Of a stretch of 64,000 nt of DNA, positions 24,579 through 35,259 are shown piece after piece. How positions within the stretch are numbered: the first letter of the stretch is position 1; each line of letters begins with the position of its first letter. A program made the translations under genes and the position numbers. Source of the DNA: Galerina marginata (lineage: Eukaryota; Basidiomycota; Agaricomycetes; Agaricales; Galerinaceae); assembly GCA_023014335.1 (NCBI GenBank), contig JAECYW010000008.1:2604001-2668000 (forward strand). Reading direction: 5' to 3'. The notes beneath the pieces are model-generated. The model did no database searches. It saw only the letters and a program-made list of their open reading frames with translations, and was not told the origin of the DNA.

Positions 24579-25207
24579 GGCTGTGAAGGAGCAAAAGAAA
24601 GGGTGAAGAAAGAAAGCGGCATCAAAAGATATTGATCATGAGGCTAAAAATAAATCGACTGTCGGCTCGTGTCAACACGTCACCCCTGCAGTGTTTGCCA
24701 AAGACGATGTTTAGATTTGCATATGGTGCTCAGAAGGAATAACGAGAACCTGAGGTCAATTGCCTAGTCAAACTGGAGGGTATTAACGGCATGATTTCAT
24801 AGTAGTAAGATATAGCATAAATTGGGATTAAGTATTTTCTTTTGTTTTTACACAGTGTACAGATTTCGAGATCGATGATATTCTTCAAGTAGGCCCCTTT
24901 TGCGACTTTGAAAATTCGTGAGTTGGAGGATGTGTTTAGTAGGTTTTTTTTGCCAGTATGACAGTGGGATAATGTTTGAGTGACTTGATACAGATGCAGA
25001 ATAAATAGAACTGGAAAGGGAATAAGGGTCGGAAGACATTGGACGAGGATGTTGACAGAATTTGAGGAGGTGAGGGGTATGAGACCTGCTGGGCCTAATG
25101 GGAGCTGTTAGATCTAATTCAATATTCAATAGGTTGCAAATTTCCTACAAGAAGAGCCAAAAAATAAGAGCCAGCTACCAAATCGCAATCGGTTCCAGAA
25201 AAATCGT
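24579..25207. other. Intergenic between DUF1917 gene and NAT9-like gene
   Basis: About 630 bases between same-strand genes. The open stretch at 24848-25129 (-) is Ser/Pro/His-rich, resembles no family and has no splice context, so I do not call it a gene. No other structure is seen. Confidence 0.45.
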
Positions 25208-25924
25208 TCATTCCAAATATCGAGAAGGTCGGATCTTCCAGGGGTTATCTTTGTAGATGTTCAGATGGGTATACGCGTCGGGTTTGAAGCCGATCTTCCA
25301 TTTGACACCAACACTCCTCAACGCCTTCCTCAAAGCCGTAACCTCCTCCTTGTCGGTATAGTCGTCGACATAAACACAAATAACGTGTTTCTCGTCCTCC
25401 TTGTATGTGGACACCTTCGCCTGCCCCTTCTTCCTTTCCATACACATGTCGTACAGAATCTTGCCCCAGAGCATGTCGATCTTCGCCGACTCCTCAAACA
25501 CCATCCATTTGCCTGCAAGCACGTTGTTTGTCTTCGCGATTTGGTCTAGCGTCTCTATTTTAACGTTGTCTCCAGAGAGAAGGGACTGGAAATCAGCCGC
25601 AAGTCCAGCAAGATTGGGGGTGGAGTGCGTCAGCCCTCCTCTGTCCGCCAAAATCCAGGGACCATAAGATGTGGGTGTGCGACTTGGTGGCCAACGCGCG
25701 AGAAAGTGCACGAGTCTCTTTTCAGTTGAGTTTTCCTCTGTCCAACAGGATCCTAGGTCCTCAGGGCGAGACGGCGCAGCAACCCAGACGGGTTTAGGTT
25801 TCTGAACTGGGAACAAAGGGTTTGAAGCTGCCACTGGGAAGAGAGGGGTCTTGGGCGCGAGTGTTGTTGGTGATGCTGGTTGTACTGGCGCATCCACGTC
25901 CATAGCCACATCCTGCGACGCCAT
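25208..25924 (-). CDS. Bles03/DUF1917-family protein (eIF4E-like fold)
   Basis: Single-exon gene of about 238 residues. The first ATG in frame is 25924 (MASQDVAMDVDAP). After a Pro-rich N-terminus of about 60 residues comes a compact domain: WTEENSTEKRLVHFLARW, GKWMVFEESAKIDMLWGKIL, GQAKVSTYKEDEKHVICVYV and GVKWKIGFKPDAYTHLNIYK, ending NPWKIRPSRYLE. This pattern matches the DUF1917/Bles03 (human C11orf68) family, whose solved member has a fold like the cap-binding protein eIF4E. No biochemical role is established for the family. The frame is clean, with no indels. It is convergent to nothing and co-oriented with the MFS and NAT9-like genes. Confidence 0.75.
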   Translation of the reverse strand: MASQDVAMDVDAPVQPASPTTLAPKTPLFPVAASNPLFPVQKPKPVWVAAPSRPEDLGSCWTEENSTEKRLVHFLARWPPSRTPTSYGPWILADRGGLTHSTPNLAGLAADFQSLLSGDNVKIETLDQIAKTNNVLAGKWMVFEESAKIDMLWGKILYDMCMERKKGQAKVSTYKEDEKHVICVYVDDYTDKEEVTALRKALRSVGVKWKIGFKPDAYTHLNIYKDNPWKIRPSRYLE

Positions 25925-26275
25925 GTTAGCTAAAGTATCAAAGGACAAAGAATGGTTTGAAATCGGTGGATGAGGGTCAAGTGAAAGTCTAATCTCGAGA
26001 TCAGTAGCAGATCAGGGGCATTCCTTAGAAAGGCAATTCTTGATGAAAAGGTCACGGCTCCGGACCGCTTCGAAGAGGCCCAAAGCAAAGGCGAGGAAAT
26101 TTGATAAAAAATGCGTAATGGATATATAATAATTAAATGCCGATAAACATGAGCTGAACCACAAAAAGACTGCACCAGAAAGTGGGGAGAAGCAACAAAC
26201 ACACGGAGAAAGGAAGGAAAGGCGAGGAACAAGCCACTGTATAGGCAATCGCGCCGTTATTAAATTGGTTGTGAA
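25925..26275. other. Intergenic between MFS gene and DUF1917 gene
   Basis: About 350 bases with no gene. It contains the 3' end of the MFS transporter and the promoter of the DUF1917 gene. Nothing else is recognised. Confidence 0.45.
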
Positions 26276-28551
26276 TCAAGCAACCTGCTTCCCATCTGGA
26301 TATCTAAGCATCTTGACTTGCGTCGCCCGTTTACTTCTGGAACGCACTTTTTCGCCATATTTGTAAAAGATAAAAGGAATGGGCGCAATCAGAGTCGCAA
26401 TCAGAGCGAGCAATAGTCCAGCAAACTGGAAGCCCATTCCGTGGAACATCTGATTCACGAACAGCGGGATCATCGCGCCGACCTCGGAACGCAAAAGGGT
26501 CTTGGCCGCCATGGCACTCGCGGCGTAATTACTGTACGAGTCGATGATGTACGAATTGGCGGAGACGTAGAGGAGAATCATAGCAAAGCCGAACAGGGTT
26601 CCGGCAATGCAGACAGCTAAGATGAGCGAAGAACGGGAGGTAAGTCGAGTAGAGGACATTTATGATAGATGAATATCATACCAATCCAATGGACCCATGG
26701 GTATGCTCCAGTGAAAGCGAACAAGAAAAGTGCAGCTGGAAGAATGCTAGGGTTGGAAGAAAGCTTTAGCGAGAGTTTGGCTGAAAGAAAACAACCTACA
26801 AAGCACCACACATCATAGGATACAGCCGAGCTTCGGGGTACGACCCATGCTTTGTAGCGTTGGCGTAAAACCGTTCTTGAATCGGTATCAGGAACATCGC
26901 GAAGATAATTCCCAACTGAAGATGAATTTATGAGGTTGATAAAGGCAAGGATTTGACAAGAATAAACTTACCATGATGCTAACGAAGGTCGTTCCCGTTA
27001 TTCCATTACTAAAGCCCCGAATCTCACCGAAAGCGATAGGGAAAGCAAAAAAGAGCAGGTCTGAAATGATGATAAGTTTGACGGGAAGCAATTTTCGGGA
27101 TTGAAGGGACATACATAGGAGACCGTAAACAAAAGAGAGATCTAACCACGCCCGTATCAGCAAGAAATTTAAAGAAATCAGAGATTGGGGATACCCACAG
27201 AAGCTCATAAAAATTACTATAGGTTCTTGTAGAAGCATTAAGAATGGCCGAGTGAGAGCGACTTTGATTTTCTCTTTAAACGGCTCTTTTTCGAGCTCCT
27301 CCAGCGTACGATATGAATCATCTCCGGTGGACTTGCGCAAGGTTTCGGCTTTGCGGCGAAGCAGGACGGGAGCGAGCGACTCGGGAATGAACAAAGTGAG
27401 GCAAAAACAAACGCCAGTGAAGATGAACAAAACCCAATCTGAAGACGAGCAGAAGAATTATTAAATAAAGCTGATATCAGTGTTGTAGACCTGGGGAAAA
27501 CGCACAGATCCATCGCCAACCGGCAAACATCCCTATCCACGCTCCGATAATAGGGCCTAAACATGGTCCGAGGCTATTATGTCGAACTTGAACATCATGT
27601 TGGACAAGTTTTGATAAGAGCTTACAAAATAGTGGCAGAGAAGACCGCCATTGGAGTTCCTCGATCTTTAATGGCCCAGACATCCGCAATACTAGTTGGG
27701 CTTCAGCCTGATGTCTTCGTGGAAAGCCATGCTCAAGCTGCTCAAGCGCTCACCTTCCTCCTACATTACACATAGGTGCACTGGCACAAAGACCGGCAAG
27801 CATTCTCCCGACGACAAGGGTGGCGGCATTCTGTGCGAGAGCGCTTGGAAGGGTGAAAATAAAGTACAGGAACATGCTAGCACAGTAGATAGGTTTCCGG
27901 CCAAAAACTTCCGATAAAGGAGCCATGAATAGTGGACTGAGAAGCACCGAGATTAAAGACCTAGAATTCGATATTTAATATGAGAAAACTCACCCAATCC
28001 CGAAGCCCATGACGAAACATGTTACAGTGAGGTCGGTTATCTCTTGTTGGGTATGTAAAGTTTTGGTGGGCCCAATCATACTGGACGGGATGAGAGGTCT
28101 GTAAGTAAAAGGTTTGCAATGGAGTTAAAGGTTGCGCGTACTCTCCCGTTATAATGGAACTTCCTATGGCGACTGATAGGCAAAGCGTCGCTGTTGTACC
28201 CGTAAGATACCTACGGGGGTTACTGTATTTAAATAACGAATGATCAAGACTTGCTGAGAGGACGAACCATTTTTTGCCAACGCTCCATTCTCTTGGGTCA
28301 TCACCTCGACCTTTTTCGAAAGTAACTATCTTATAACCTTCCTTAGTGAACTCTTCTGTCAGATCCTTGATATGGGGAAATTGACTAAGTTTGCCATCCT
28401 CAGCGGTGACTTGTGAGGTCGAAACTTCAGTCGAGTAGCTTGAGAGATATGATGGGAGGTTCTCGATTTCCAGGGTCCTAAATGCCTCCTCCTGTTCGGG
28501 AGAAAGAGCAGGGGGTAGGGAGAATTCAGCTTCGATGGGTTCGGAGGGCAT
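26276..28551 (-). CDS. MFS transporter, DHA1 drug/polyamine-antiporter type
   Basis: Proton-coupled transporter of the major facilitator superfamily, plasma membrane. The cytoplasmic N-terminus (about 90 residues) precedes the signature FEKGRGDDPREWSVGKKW, found before TM1 of Tpo1-like carriers. TM segments are visible in TATLCLSVAIGSSIITG, CFVMGFGIG, and the motif-A loop PLSEVFGRKPIY. The motif GPCLGPIIGAWIGMFAGWRW marks TM5 of drug antiporters. The C-terminal half ends with LLLALIATLIAPIPFIFYKY and a basic tail. At least seven introns were placed by frame, for example the one joining KKW to YLTGTT, and one whose acceptor lies 3' of ATCCCGTCCAG, giving ITG/DMIGPTK. I chose ATG 28551 (MPSEPIEAEF); ATG 28689 in the same frame is an alternative. 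The gene reads cleanly. Confidence 0.88.
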
Positions 28552-28689
28552 TGAGGGATATAAGAGGACACTGCTAGGTCTGAGGTCGTTCACTTCACCG
28601 CTCTTATAGTTTAGGCGAATTCCCCGAATTTGTGCGATGTACGATGCGAAACGGCTCTTTTCCTGACGCACCGTAAGCATGTAAACCAT

Positions 28690-30240
28690 ATCTCAGAGGA
28701 TACCAGACGAGAAGAGGGCATGAAGGTTATGGCCCAATGACGCATAACTGGGATAGAGTTCTGCCGATGGCAGCCCGAAGGGAAAGTGATCCGTTCCTTG
28801 CGCGCGTCGAAGACTATGGGCGGCACACTTTTCTTCCTTGCCAATAAGCACTTTATCGGCAGATAGCTGCGTTATAAGTGCTGGTTTTCGAATATTGAAT
28901 GTTGAGTAGTAGGTATGGATAAGGATGAGAATTGCAAGATTTCATTGGTCCAATAAACGCGACGGCCAAATCAAGTCCAGCCCTGTTCCGACTATCTGAT
29001 CCGGTGATTGCGGTGACGCCGATAAAACCGACTTGCCATAACAGAGGTCGATTTCGAAATGCTTGACTTGCGCAAACTCTACATGTATGTTTCTCCTAGT
29101 TCAACAGAACCGCCAAACGTCATTGATAATATCGGAATGACGACTCACTCAAATAAAGGACCACGACTTTGTGAACATGCCAAGGTCATAGACGGAATAA
29201 TGAATGATGTCGCATTGATGTCCTTCAGTGTAGAGCAGGGTATGTACTTAGCATGGCAAAAGCTTAGACTCGAAATCGGAAAGCCAATGGATCCATGAGT
29301 ACCAGTCACACCAGACGCGAAGATAACGAAAACCGAACAAGCACAGTATTAAACCTGTAGTCAGTGTACACATGTAAAGCCCGGATGCCATCCCTTGTCA
29401 TACGTATCCGACAGGCAAAGGGACAAAGACCCAGTCGCAGTTTCTGCAGTTCGACCGAAATTAGCGAAAATCTCCGAATGGCTAGGTTAGAGACGAGCGA
29501 TGTCAGTGAAAGCTCGAAGTTCAACATGAAGGAAAGCGGGGCAACTCCCTTGATATTATTAAGGACAGGCAGGCTCTGAATGAATCATGAAGGTAAACCC
29601 AGAAGGTCGAGTTCGCCAACCCAGTCACCAGATCAATTTGTATCGATACAGGCAAAGGTACGTGCATCACATCTACATGCAGCGTGATAGAGGCTCAGAT
29701 ATCGCGAGGCAAATGCTGCGAGCCTCGAGGACGGGAACGTGTAAAACGTCGGGCCAAGACAGGCCAAGACCACGATTTCCGCCCATAATTAGCCAGCTCG
29801 ACTGAATTAGGCAGTGGTGACTCCGCCGGGGTGGGGGCACCGTTCCAGGTGCCGCTTTTCTCCTGGTGGCCGGTCGTACTTAGTTAAGGAGGTGAAGGAG
29901 ATCCTGGGACGGCTGTCGCTGGCCATCCTCGGTGTTCTGCAAAATCTATACATTAATACTATGTATAGATCGCCTTCAGGCAACTTTGAGAAGGGATAAA
30001 TTTATCGTCGCTTCTTGCATATGACTGAGTCAGTTTCTGTCCAGGCAGTGGGTAAAATTTACCGGCTCCATTTCGACGGCTTTTTCGTGGAATTTTGAGA
30101 ACAAATGTTCACGACCATCGTAACGACGTACGCCTTTCGTTATCTGGCAGGAGGCGCTACGTTCAAAAATAAATCTCTTTGTTCGGTTATTTTGGACGTC
30201 GAAAAGGACAATGGGCGGATGGGAGAGAAGGAAGGATCTC
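28690..30240. other. Gene-free stretch between MFS and AA9 genes
   Basis: About 1.55 kb without a recognisable gene. Short open frames (for example 29059-29298 +, 29306-29527 -, 29587-29805 +) match no family and overlap each other. It is a divergent promoter space for the MFS gene (left) and the AA9 gene (right). No terminal inverted repeats were found. Confidence 0.45.
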
Positions 30241-30271
30241 TTGTTTGGTCATATCGGATATGACCAAACAA
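30241..30271. promoter_or_regulatory. Perfect 31-bp palindrome upstream of the AA9 gene
   Basis: TTGTTTGGTCATATC is followed by one G and then GATATGACCAAACAA, a perfect 15-bp inverted repeat with a one-base centre, about 377 bases before the AA9 start codon. It could be a binding site for a dimeric regulator or a transposon footprint. Function is inferred from symmetry only. Confidence 0.4.
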
Positions 30272-30443
30272 AGCTTCCATTGTTGTGCCTCGGCCGGTGC
30301 CAAATATGGTAATAGCCGGCGCAGTTTGTTGATGGAAGACAAAAAAAAGCATTGCCTCCACCTCGAGGAACAATAAAAGGAGTCGGTACAATGATGGGGT
30401 TGTTCACAAGCCCATCGGTGGCCCAAAGGAAACTCAGCCCGCC

Positions 30444-30450
30444 TATAAAG
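30444..30450 (+). promoter_or_regulatory. Possible TATA box of the AA9 gene
   Basis: TATAAAG lies about 200 bases upstream of the AA9 ATG at 30648, followed by a pyrimidine-rich stretch (30485-30640) typical of fungal transcription start regions. Confidence 0.4.
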
Positions 30451-30647
30451 TCAAGCCAGCGCAAGGTCGGTATTTACCCACCACAGCTTGTCTGTTTTCT
30501 CCCAGTCCCCGACTCATTTCTCTTTTACGATTCTCATTCTAGCCGTCGCTGAGCGATCACACTTTATTATTCACGCTTCAAGTCTCCTTCAACTCGACTC
30601 TCCTTGACCTATACTTCACTTCAGCCTAACGTTCACCACCCATTACA

Positions 30648-31701
30648 ATGAAGACGACATCTCTTTTCTTCCCCCTCCTCACCGCGGCCTACGTCTCTGC
30701 TCACGGCTTCCTGAGCACCGTCACAATCAACGGAAAAGCCTTCAAGGGCAACATACCTAGCGGCAGCACCTCACCCAGCGTAATCCGTCAAGTCACCTCT
30801 CCAGACCCCAACAAGGGAGCAAGCAACCCAGCTCTAACCTGCGGACCAGGCTCGACCTGCCGGCTCGCTCATCGCAGATGCCAATCCCGGAGACGCTCTG
30901 ACGTTCGATTGGCGGGGCGAAGATCTTAGCCATGTGGGTGTTCTCGATTGCTTCTACGTCGTCGGTACTGATGATCGTCGGTGTTATTTTTAGTGGCCTC
31001 ATAACACTGGGCCGATGCTGACCTACCTGGCTTCTTGTGGATCAACAACTTGCGACAAGTTTGATATTTCGACAGCTAAATGGTTCAAGATCCAGCAAAT
31101 TGGCAGGAAGAGCGGAAGCTCTGACTGGGCACAAGCTGATCTCAGTGCGTTTTGCCATTGTGTCTATTTTATTTATTTTTCTTACGAAGTCTACCCTTCT
31201 TAGTGACCGGCGGAGTGGCTAGTGCCACCCTCCCCAGCACGCTCGCACCTGGAAACTACCTCCTGCGGCACGAGATCATCGCGCTTCATCTGGCAACATC
31301 CATGGGAGGGGCTGAGTTCTACCCAGCATGCGCGCAAATCCGTGTAGGCGGCAGCCAGACGGGTGCCCCGCAGCCAAGTGAGCTAGTGAGCCTACCAGGG
31401 GCCTACAGCGACAGCGACCCAGGTATCTTCGACCCCAGTGTATTCGACACGAACGCCAAGTACGTGTTCCCCGGACCCGCGATTGCGAGCTTCGTCTCTG
31501 GAACGGCAGCCAGCGGATCCAGCGCTACCCCCACGGGCAGCGGCGCTCCTGCTCAGCCTTCGTCGACGTCGAAGCCGGCATCCAAGTCATGCAAGATTAA
31601 GAAGCGCGCAGCTGCTCCTCAAGGACAACGAGTTGGTCGTTCGTCCGCGGCACATCAGCCGTATCATGAGGAGACTGGCTTTCAACGGCCTGTCTCATTA
31701 A
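30648..31701 (+). CDS. AA9 lytic polysaccharide monooxygenase (secreted)
   Basis: Secreted copper enzyme that cleaves cellulose or hemicellulose oxidatively. The signal peptide is residues 1-18 (MKTTSLFFPLLTAAYVSA), leaving His19 (HGFLSTVTING) as the mature N-terminal residue of the histidine brace. The second copper histidine is in PHNTGPMLTYLASC, restored by splicing intron 30934-30993, and the axial Tyr is in AEFYPACAQI. A second intron is 31145-31203. There is no CBM1; the C-terminus is a Ser/Thr/Ala-rich tail ending in CKIKKRAAAP and then PRHISRIMRRLAFNG, a tail seen in other basidiomycete AA9 proteins. Two single-base frame breaks, near 30855 and 31615, interrupt the reading; both flanks stay conserved. 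A GMC oxidoreductase gene lies 1.1 kb downstream. Confidence 0.9.
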
Positions 31702-32180
31702 TAACCTCACATACGATAACGACCCGAACGACCCGCGAAACTCATAGAACCCCTTGCATTTGTAACACCCCACGCAGACACACACACATCCACCCAGACG
31801 TTGAACGCCGTGTACTTCTATCAGGATTCAGCAGCAGCACACGACATCATGATATACTTACTGTACCAACATCCAACACCTCTCCTGTATCATACGAGGC
31901 TTCTTTTCATCTTGTTCTCCCTCCGCAGCAGCCTTGTGTCTCCGTATGTTATGAAGCCACCAACTTAGTTACGTTATTTGTGCTCTATTTAGTTGCTTCT
32001 CGATGGGTTTGGCCGGTTACAGAATCATTTGTAGATATAATGTATATTTAAAAACATCATAAAATGCAATTTACTTTGCGAAGTCCTATTTGAGATTGGC
32101 GGGCGTCTCTGGCCTTCGGTGTTCATGGGATTGAAAAGGAAGATGAAGGTGAAATGCGAAGCACTGTATGCAAAAAGTAT
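31702..32180. other. 3' region of the AA9 gene up to tRNA-Glu
   Basis: About 480 bases. The AA9 3' UTR with CA-rich and CT-rich tracts (31770-31800, 31900-31930). No gene is supported. Confidence 0.45.
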
Positions 32181-32250
32181 TCGCGTACGGGGAATCGAAC
32201 CCCGAGCTACCGCGTGAAAGGCGGTAATGTTAGCCGTTACACCATACACG
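32181..32250 (-). tRNA. trnE(ttc): tRNA-Glu (anticodon TTC)
   Basis: On the minus strand a complete cloverleaf folds: acceptor stem CGTGTAT pairs with GTACGCG including G-U pairs; the D-arm region GTGTAACGGCTAACAT includes the polymerase III A box; anticodon stem ACCGC/GCGGT surrounds loop CTTTCAC with anticodon TTC; T arm CGGGG-TTCGATT-CCCCG contains the B box GGTTCGATTCC. No intron, and CCA is not encoded, as expected for a nuclear eukaryotic tRNA. Confidence 0.94.
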
Positions 32251-32721
32251 ACTTGGAAATGCCTATAAAATTGCGAAACATAATCCTTAGCCGGGTAAGA
32301 GCACTCGATTTGTCTCCCTTTTGTCTCCGCTTCAAAATATCGTTTTCAAATCGGACAAACGCTCACTCCTCCTCTCCTCAATCTCTCGAAACTGTCAATT
32401 ATTACCCGCCATTACCACGTATATATGGTTCTCTCCGCGTTCAGTACTTTGCAATGGAGTTATTTGACTTATTGGTCCTTTCATTCCCGATGCTTGCTTG
32501 CTTGTCGACCTGCCACCTGACTTGTAGTGACTTGTGTTTCACTCAGAACTCTATCCACGTTCTTCTTGCACCACTATGTTCATATGGATATTTGAGCATG
32601 TAATACGAATATGGGTCATAATCTCTCTTCTTCTACCTGACCTAGGCGACGTCTTTTCCCAAGACTAGGGCTTACTCCCACTCGTACCCACGACTCCGTC
32701 GCGACAGTCTATCTGGCTTGG
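32251..32721. other. Upstream region of GMC gene 1
   Basis: About 470 bases between tRNA-Glu and the GMC gene. An open stretch on the plus strand overlaps the tRNA and matches no family. It contains the promoter of the GMC gene. Confidence 0.45.
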
Positions 32722-32728
32722 TATATAA
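32722..32728 (+). promoter_or_regulatory. TATA box of GMC gene 1
   Basis: TATATAA lies 52 bases upstream of the ATG at 32780, a typical position for a short 5' UTR. Confidence 0.45.
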
Positions 32729-32779
32729 TGCCACTCTTCAACATTCGCCTTCGCATTAAGCGACAGTATTCCCCCAGAC

Positions 32780-35064
32780 ATGTCAACCGCGCTTCTTGGG
32801 CTCTGTGCGACCGTTTTATTCATATTTTTGCTTTCTCCAGCGAATGCGGCTCTAATTGGCGACGTAAAAGATCTGCCGCATGTTCCATTCGACTTCATCG
32901 TTATTGGAGGTAGGTCCTATAGAAGGATTGGAAGGGCGAGATTTAATCGCTTCTGCATAGGCGGAACAGCTGGCAATGTCATCGCAAATCGTTTAACAGA
33001 AAATCCCAAGGTTTCGGTTTTGGTGCTTGAAGCAGGCGGATCGTACGTCGGGAAGTTACAAACCGTCCGAAAATGTTCACTAAACATTAAACCCAGGAAT
33101 AAGGGAGCCACTGACTCCATTATTCCATTTTTTTGCACCAGGGCATCGCCCGACACGCCTTTCGACTGGAATTTCACCACGACCCCTCAAGTGGGGCTCA
33201 ATGGCAGGTCAGTAGCCTATCCCAGAGGACATATCCTTGGCGGGACAAGCTCAATAAGTGCGTTTTCACCTAATCTGACCCGGTTTCGGTATTCACCGTT
33301 CTGTCTACAGATTTCATGGCCTACTTACGTGGCTCGTCATCTGATTGGAATCGCTATGCTGCATTAACAGGCGACAAAGGCTGGAGCTGGAATGCCATCC
33401 AGCCGTACATTCGAAAAGTGGGGTCCCATTACCTTTCGACCAGTTGCTATTTTTATGCCCTGATAGAACGAGCTTTGGACACCGCCTGCGGATAAGCACA
33501 ACATAGCTGGTCAATTCGATCCTGCGTTACACAGCACGACAGGAATCAATTCCGTTAGCCTAGCTGGGTTCCCGCATCCAATTGACAACCGCGTCATCGA
33601 AACGACCAAACAGCTAAGCCAGGAATTTCCATTTAACCTCGACATGAACTCTGGAAATCATCTCGGGATCGGTATGTCCAGTTCTCAAAACTTGTAATAG
33701 CCACAGACCGATTCAAACGTCATAATAAGGCTGGATACAAACGACCATCAACGGAGCCCGGAGGAGCAGTTCTGCTACTTCGTACCTCGGCCCAAAATTC
33801 ATCAATCGAGCGAATTTGCATGTTCTGGTTGGTGCCCGAGTAACCCGTCTCATCGTGACGGAAGGAAGTCAGGGAAAACCTCAATTCACGTCCGTTGAAT
33901 TTGCTCAAAGCGAAAACGGTACATTTTCCTCTTTGATCAATGAAAAACGACCTCAAGCGTTCAGTTAGGCCCACGGTTTCAATTAAAAGCCTCCAAAGAA
34001 GTTATCCTGTCTGCAGGAGCAATAGGAACGCCCCACATCCTCCTTCATTCAGGAATAGGAGAGCGTAAAGCGCTCGAAGCACTCGAAATCCCGGTCGATC
34101 GTCGACCTTCCCGATGTTGGTAGAAACCTCTCAGATCATCCTTTGTTGCCTAACGTCTGGCTCGTTAACTCAACTGAAACCTTTGAAAAAGCGGGACGGA
34201 ATGCAACGCTAGCCGCTGAAGAGTTAGAGCAGTGGAACACAACGCAAAGTGGACCTCTGGTTGACACGGTCTTGGATCATCTTGGGTGGTTACGCTTGCC
34301 TACGAAATGCCTCTATCTTCTAGAAGTTCCCTGATCCAGCGTCTGGCATAATACTGCTCATTTTGAGCTCCTCTTCGTAGTCAGTTTTCCCCTTTGCTTG
34401 TTTCTTACTTCTCACCCAACCTAGTGGGTCCTCTTCGCAGAACGGCATGATTCCAGGAAATACACCCGCGACTGGTAACTTCTTGACTATCGTAACCGCA
34501 GTTGTTTCACCTGTTGCACGTAAGCGCACAGTTCCTTCCCTATGAATGAAGGTCATAATCTCCTCTCACGCGGTTCCGTTACGCTCGCCACAAGCAACCC
34601 ATTCGACAGCACCTAACATTGATCCAAATCTCCTAGGATCTGAGTTTGACCTTTTTACCATGCGAGAAGCCGTCCGTAGGTGCAGAACGGTTCGTGGCCG
34701 CTCCAGCGTGGAAAGACTACATTATCGCGCCTTTTGGAGGGCTCGAAAACACAAATACAGACGCCAAATTGGATGATTATATTCGTGCTAACGGAAATAC
34801 CATCTTCCACCCTGTGGGCACGGCATCTATGTCTCCGAGAGGCGCCTCCCATGGCGTTGTCGATCCCGATTTACTCGTGAAAGGTGTGTCAGGGCTGAGG
34901 GTGGTAGATGCTTCCGTATTGGTTAGTTAGTCTCTTCATTTAAAAGCAGGGTACTGACACCTAAGAATAACCAGCCTATCGTTCCTGCTGCGCATACTCA
35001 AGCTCCGTCGTATATCGTCGCCGAGAGAGCTGCTGATCTTATTAAAGGTCTATGGAATATTTAA
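32780..35064 (+). CDS. Secreted GMC oxidoreductase, aryl-alcohol-oxidase-like (AA3_2), frame-damaged
   Basis: FAD-dependent alcohol oxidase or dehydrogenase. Signal peptide [23 protein letters not shown] dinucleotide motif [17 protein letters not shown] is made by splicing out 32912-32959; GMC signature [15 protein letters not shown]; catalytic region [16 protein letters not shown] and [19 protein letters not shown]. Several introns (about 33044-33095, 33255-33310, 33420-33470, 33673-33730) separate exons. The frame is shifted by a base at about 34105 ([12 protein letters not shown]) and several times between 34300 and 34690, where the substrate-binding domain is read only in pieces. This could be consensus error or genuine decay of the 3' half. 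Such enzymes make hydrogen peroxide or reduce quinones, which can feed AA9 enzymes; the AA9 gene is the upstream neighbour. Confidence 0.8.
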
Positions 35065-35259
35065 AGTAGCAGCTCCATTTTTTTTCTCAATGACGAGATA
35101 GCTTGATCAACGTGTACTAAACTGACTCACAAATTACACGCGAGAAAAGTCCTGACTATTTACTGCAGTCTTGGTTTATGATGTAGGTAACGAGAGACTC
35201 TTGGGTAACAGATGATATTATATTAGTTAAAGGAATAACTGGAACAAGCCGTGCAGCGT

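Noticed and set aside
24848..25129. Minus-strand Ser/Pro-rich open frame between DUF1917 and NAT9-like genes
   Set aside because: No homology, no introns, in a probable promoter region.
29059..29805. Several short overlapping open frames in the MFS-AA9 gap
   Set aside because: They overlap on both strands and have no conserved motif.
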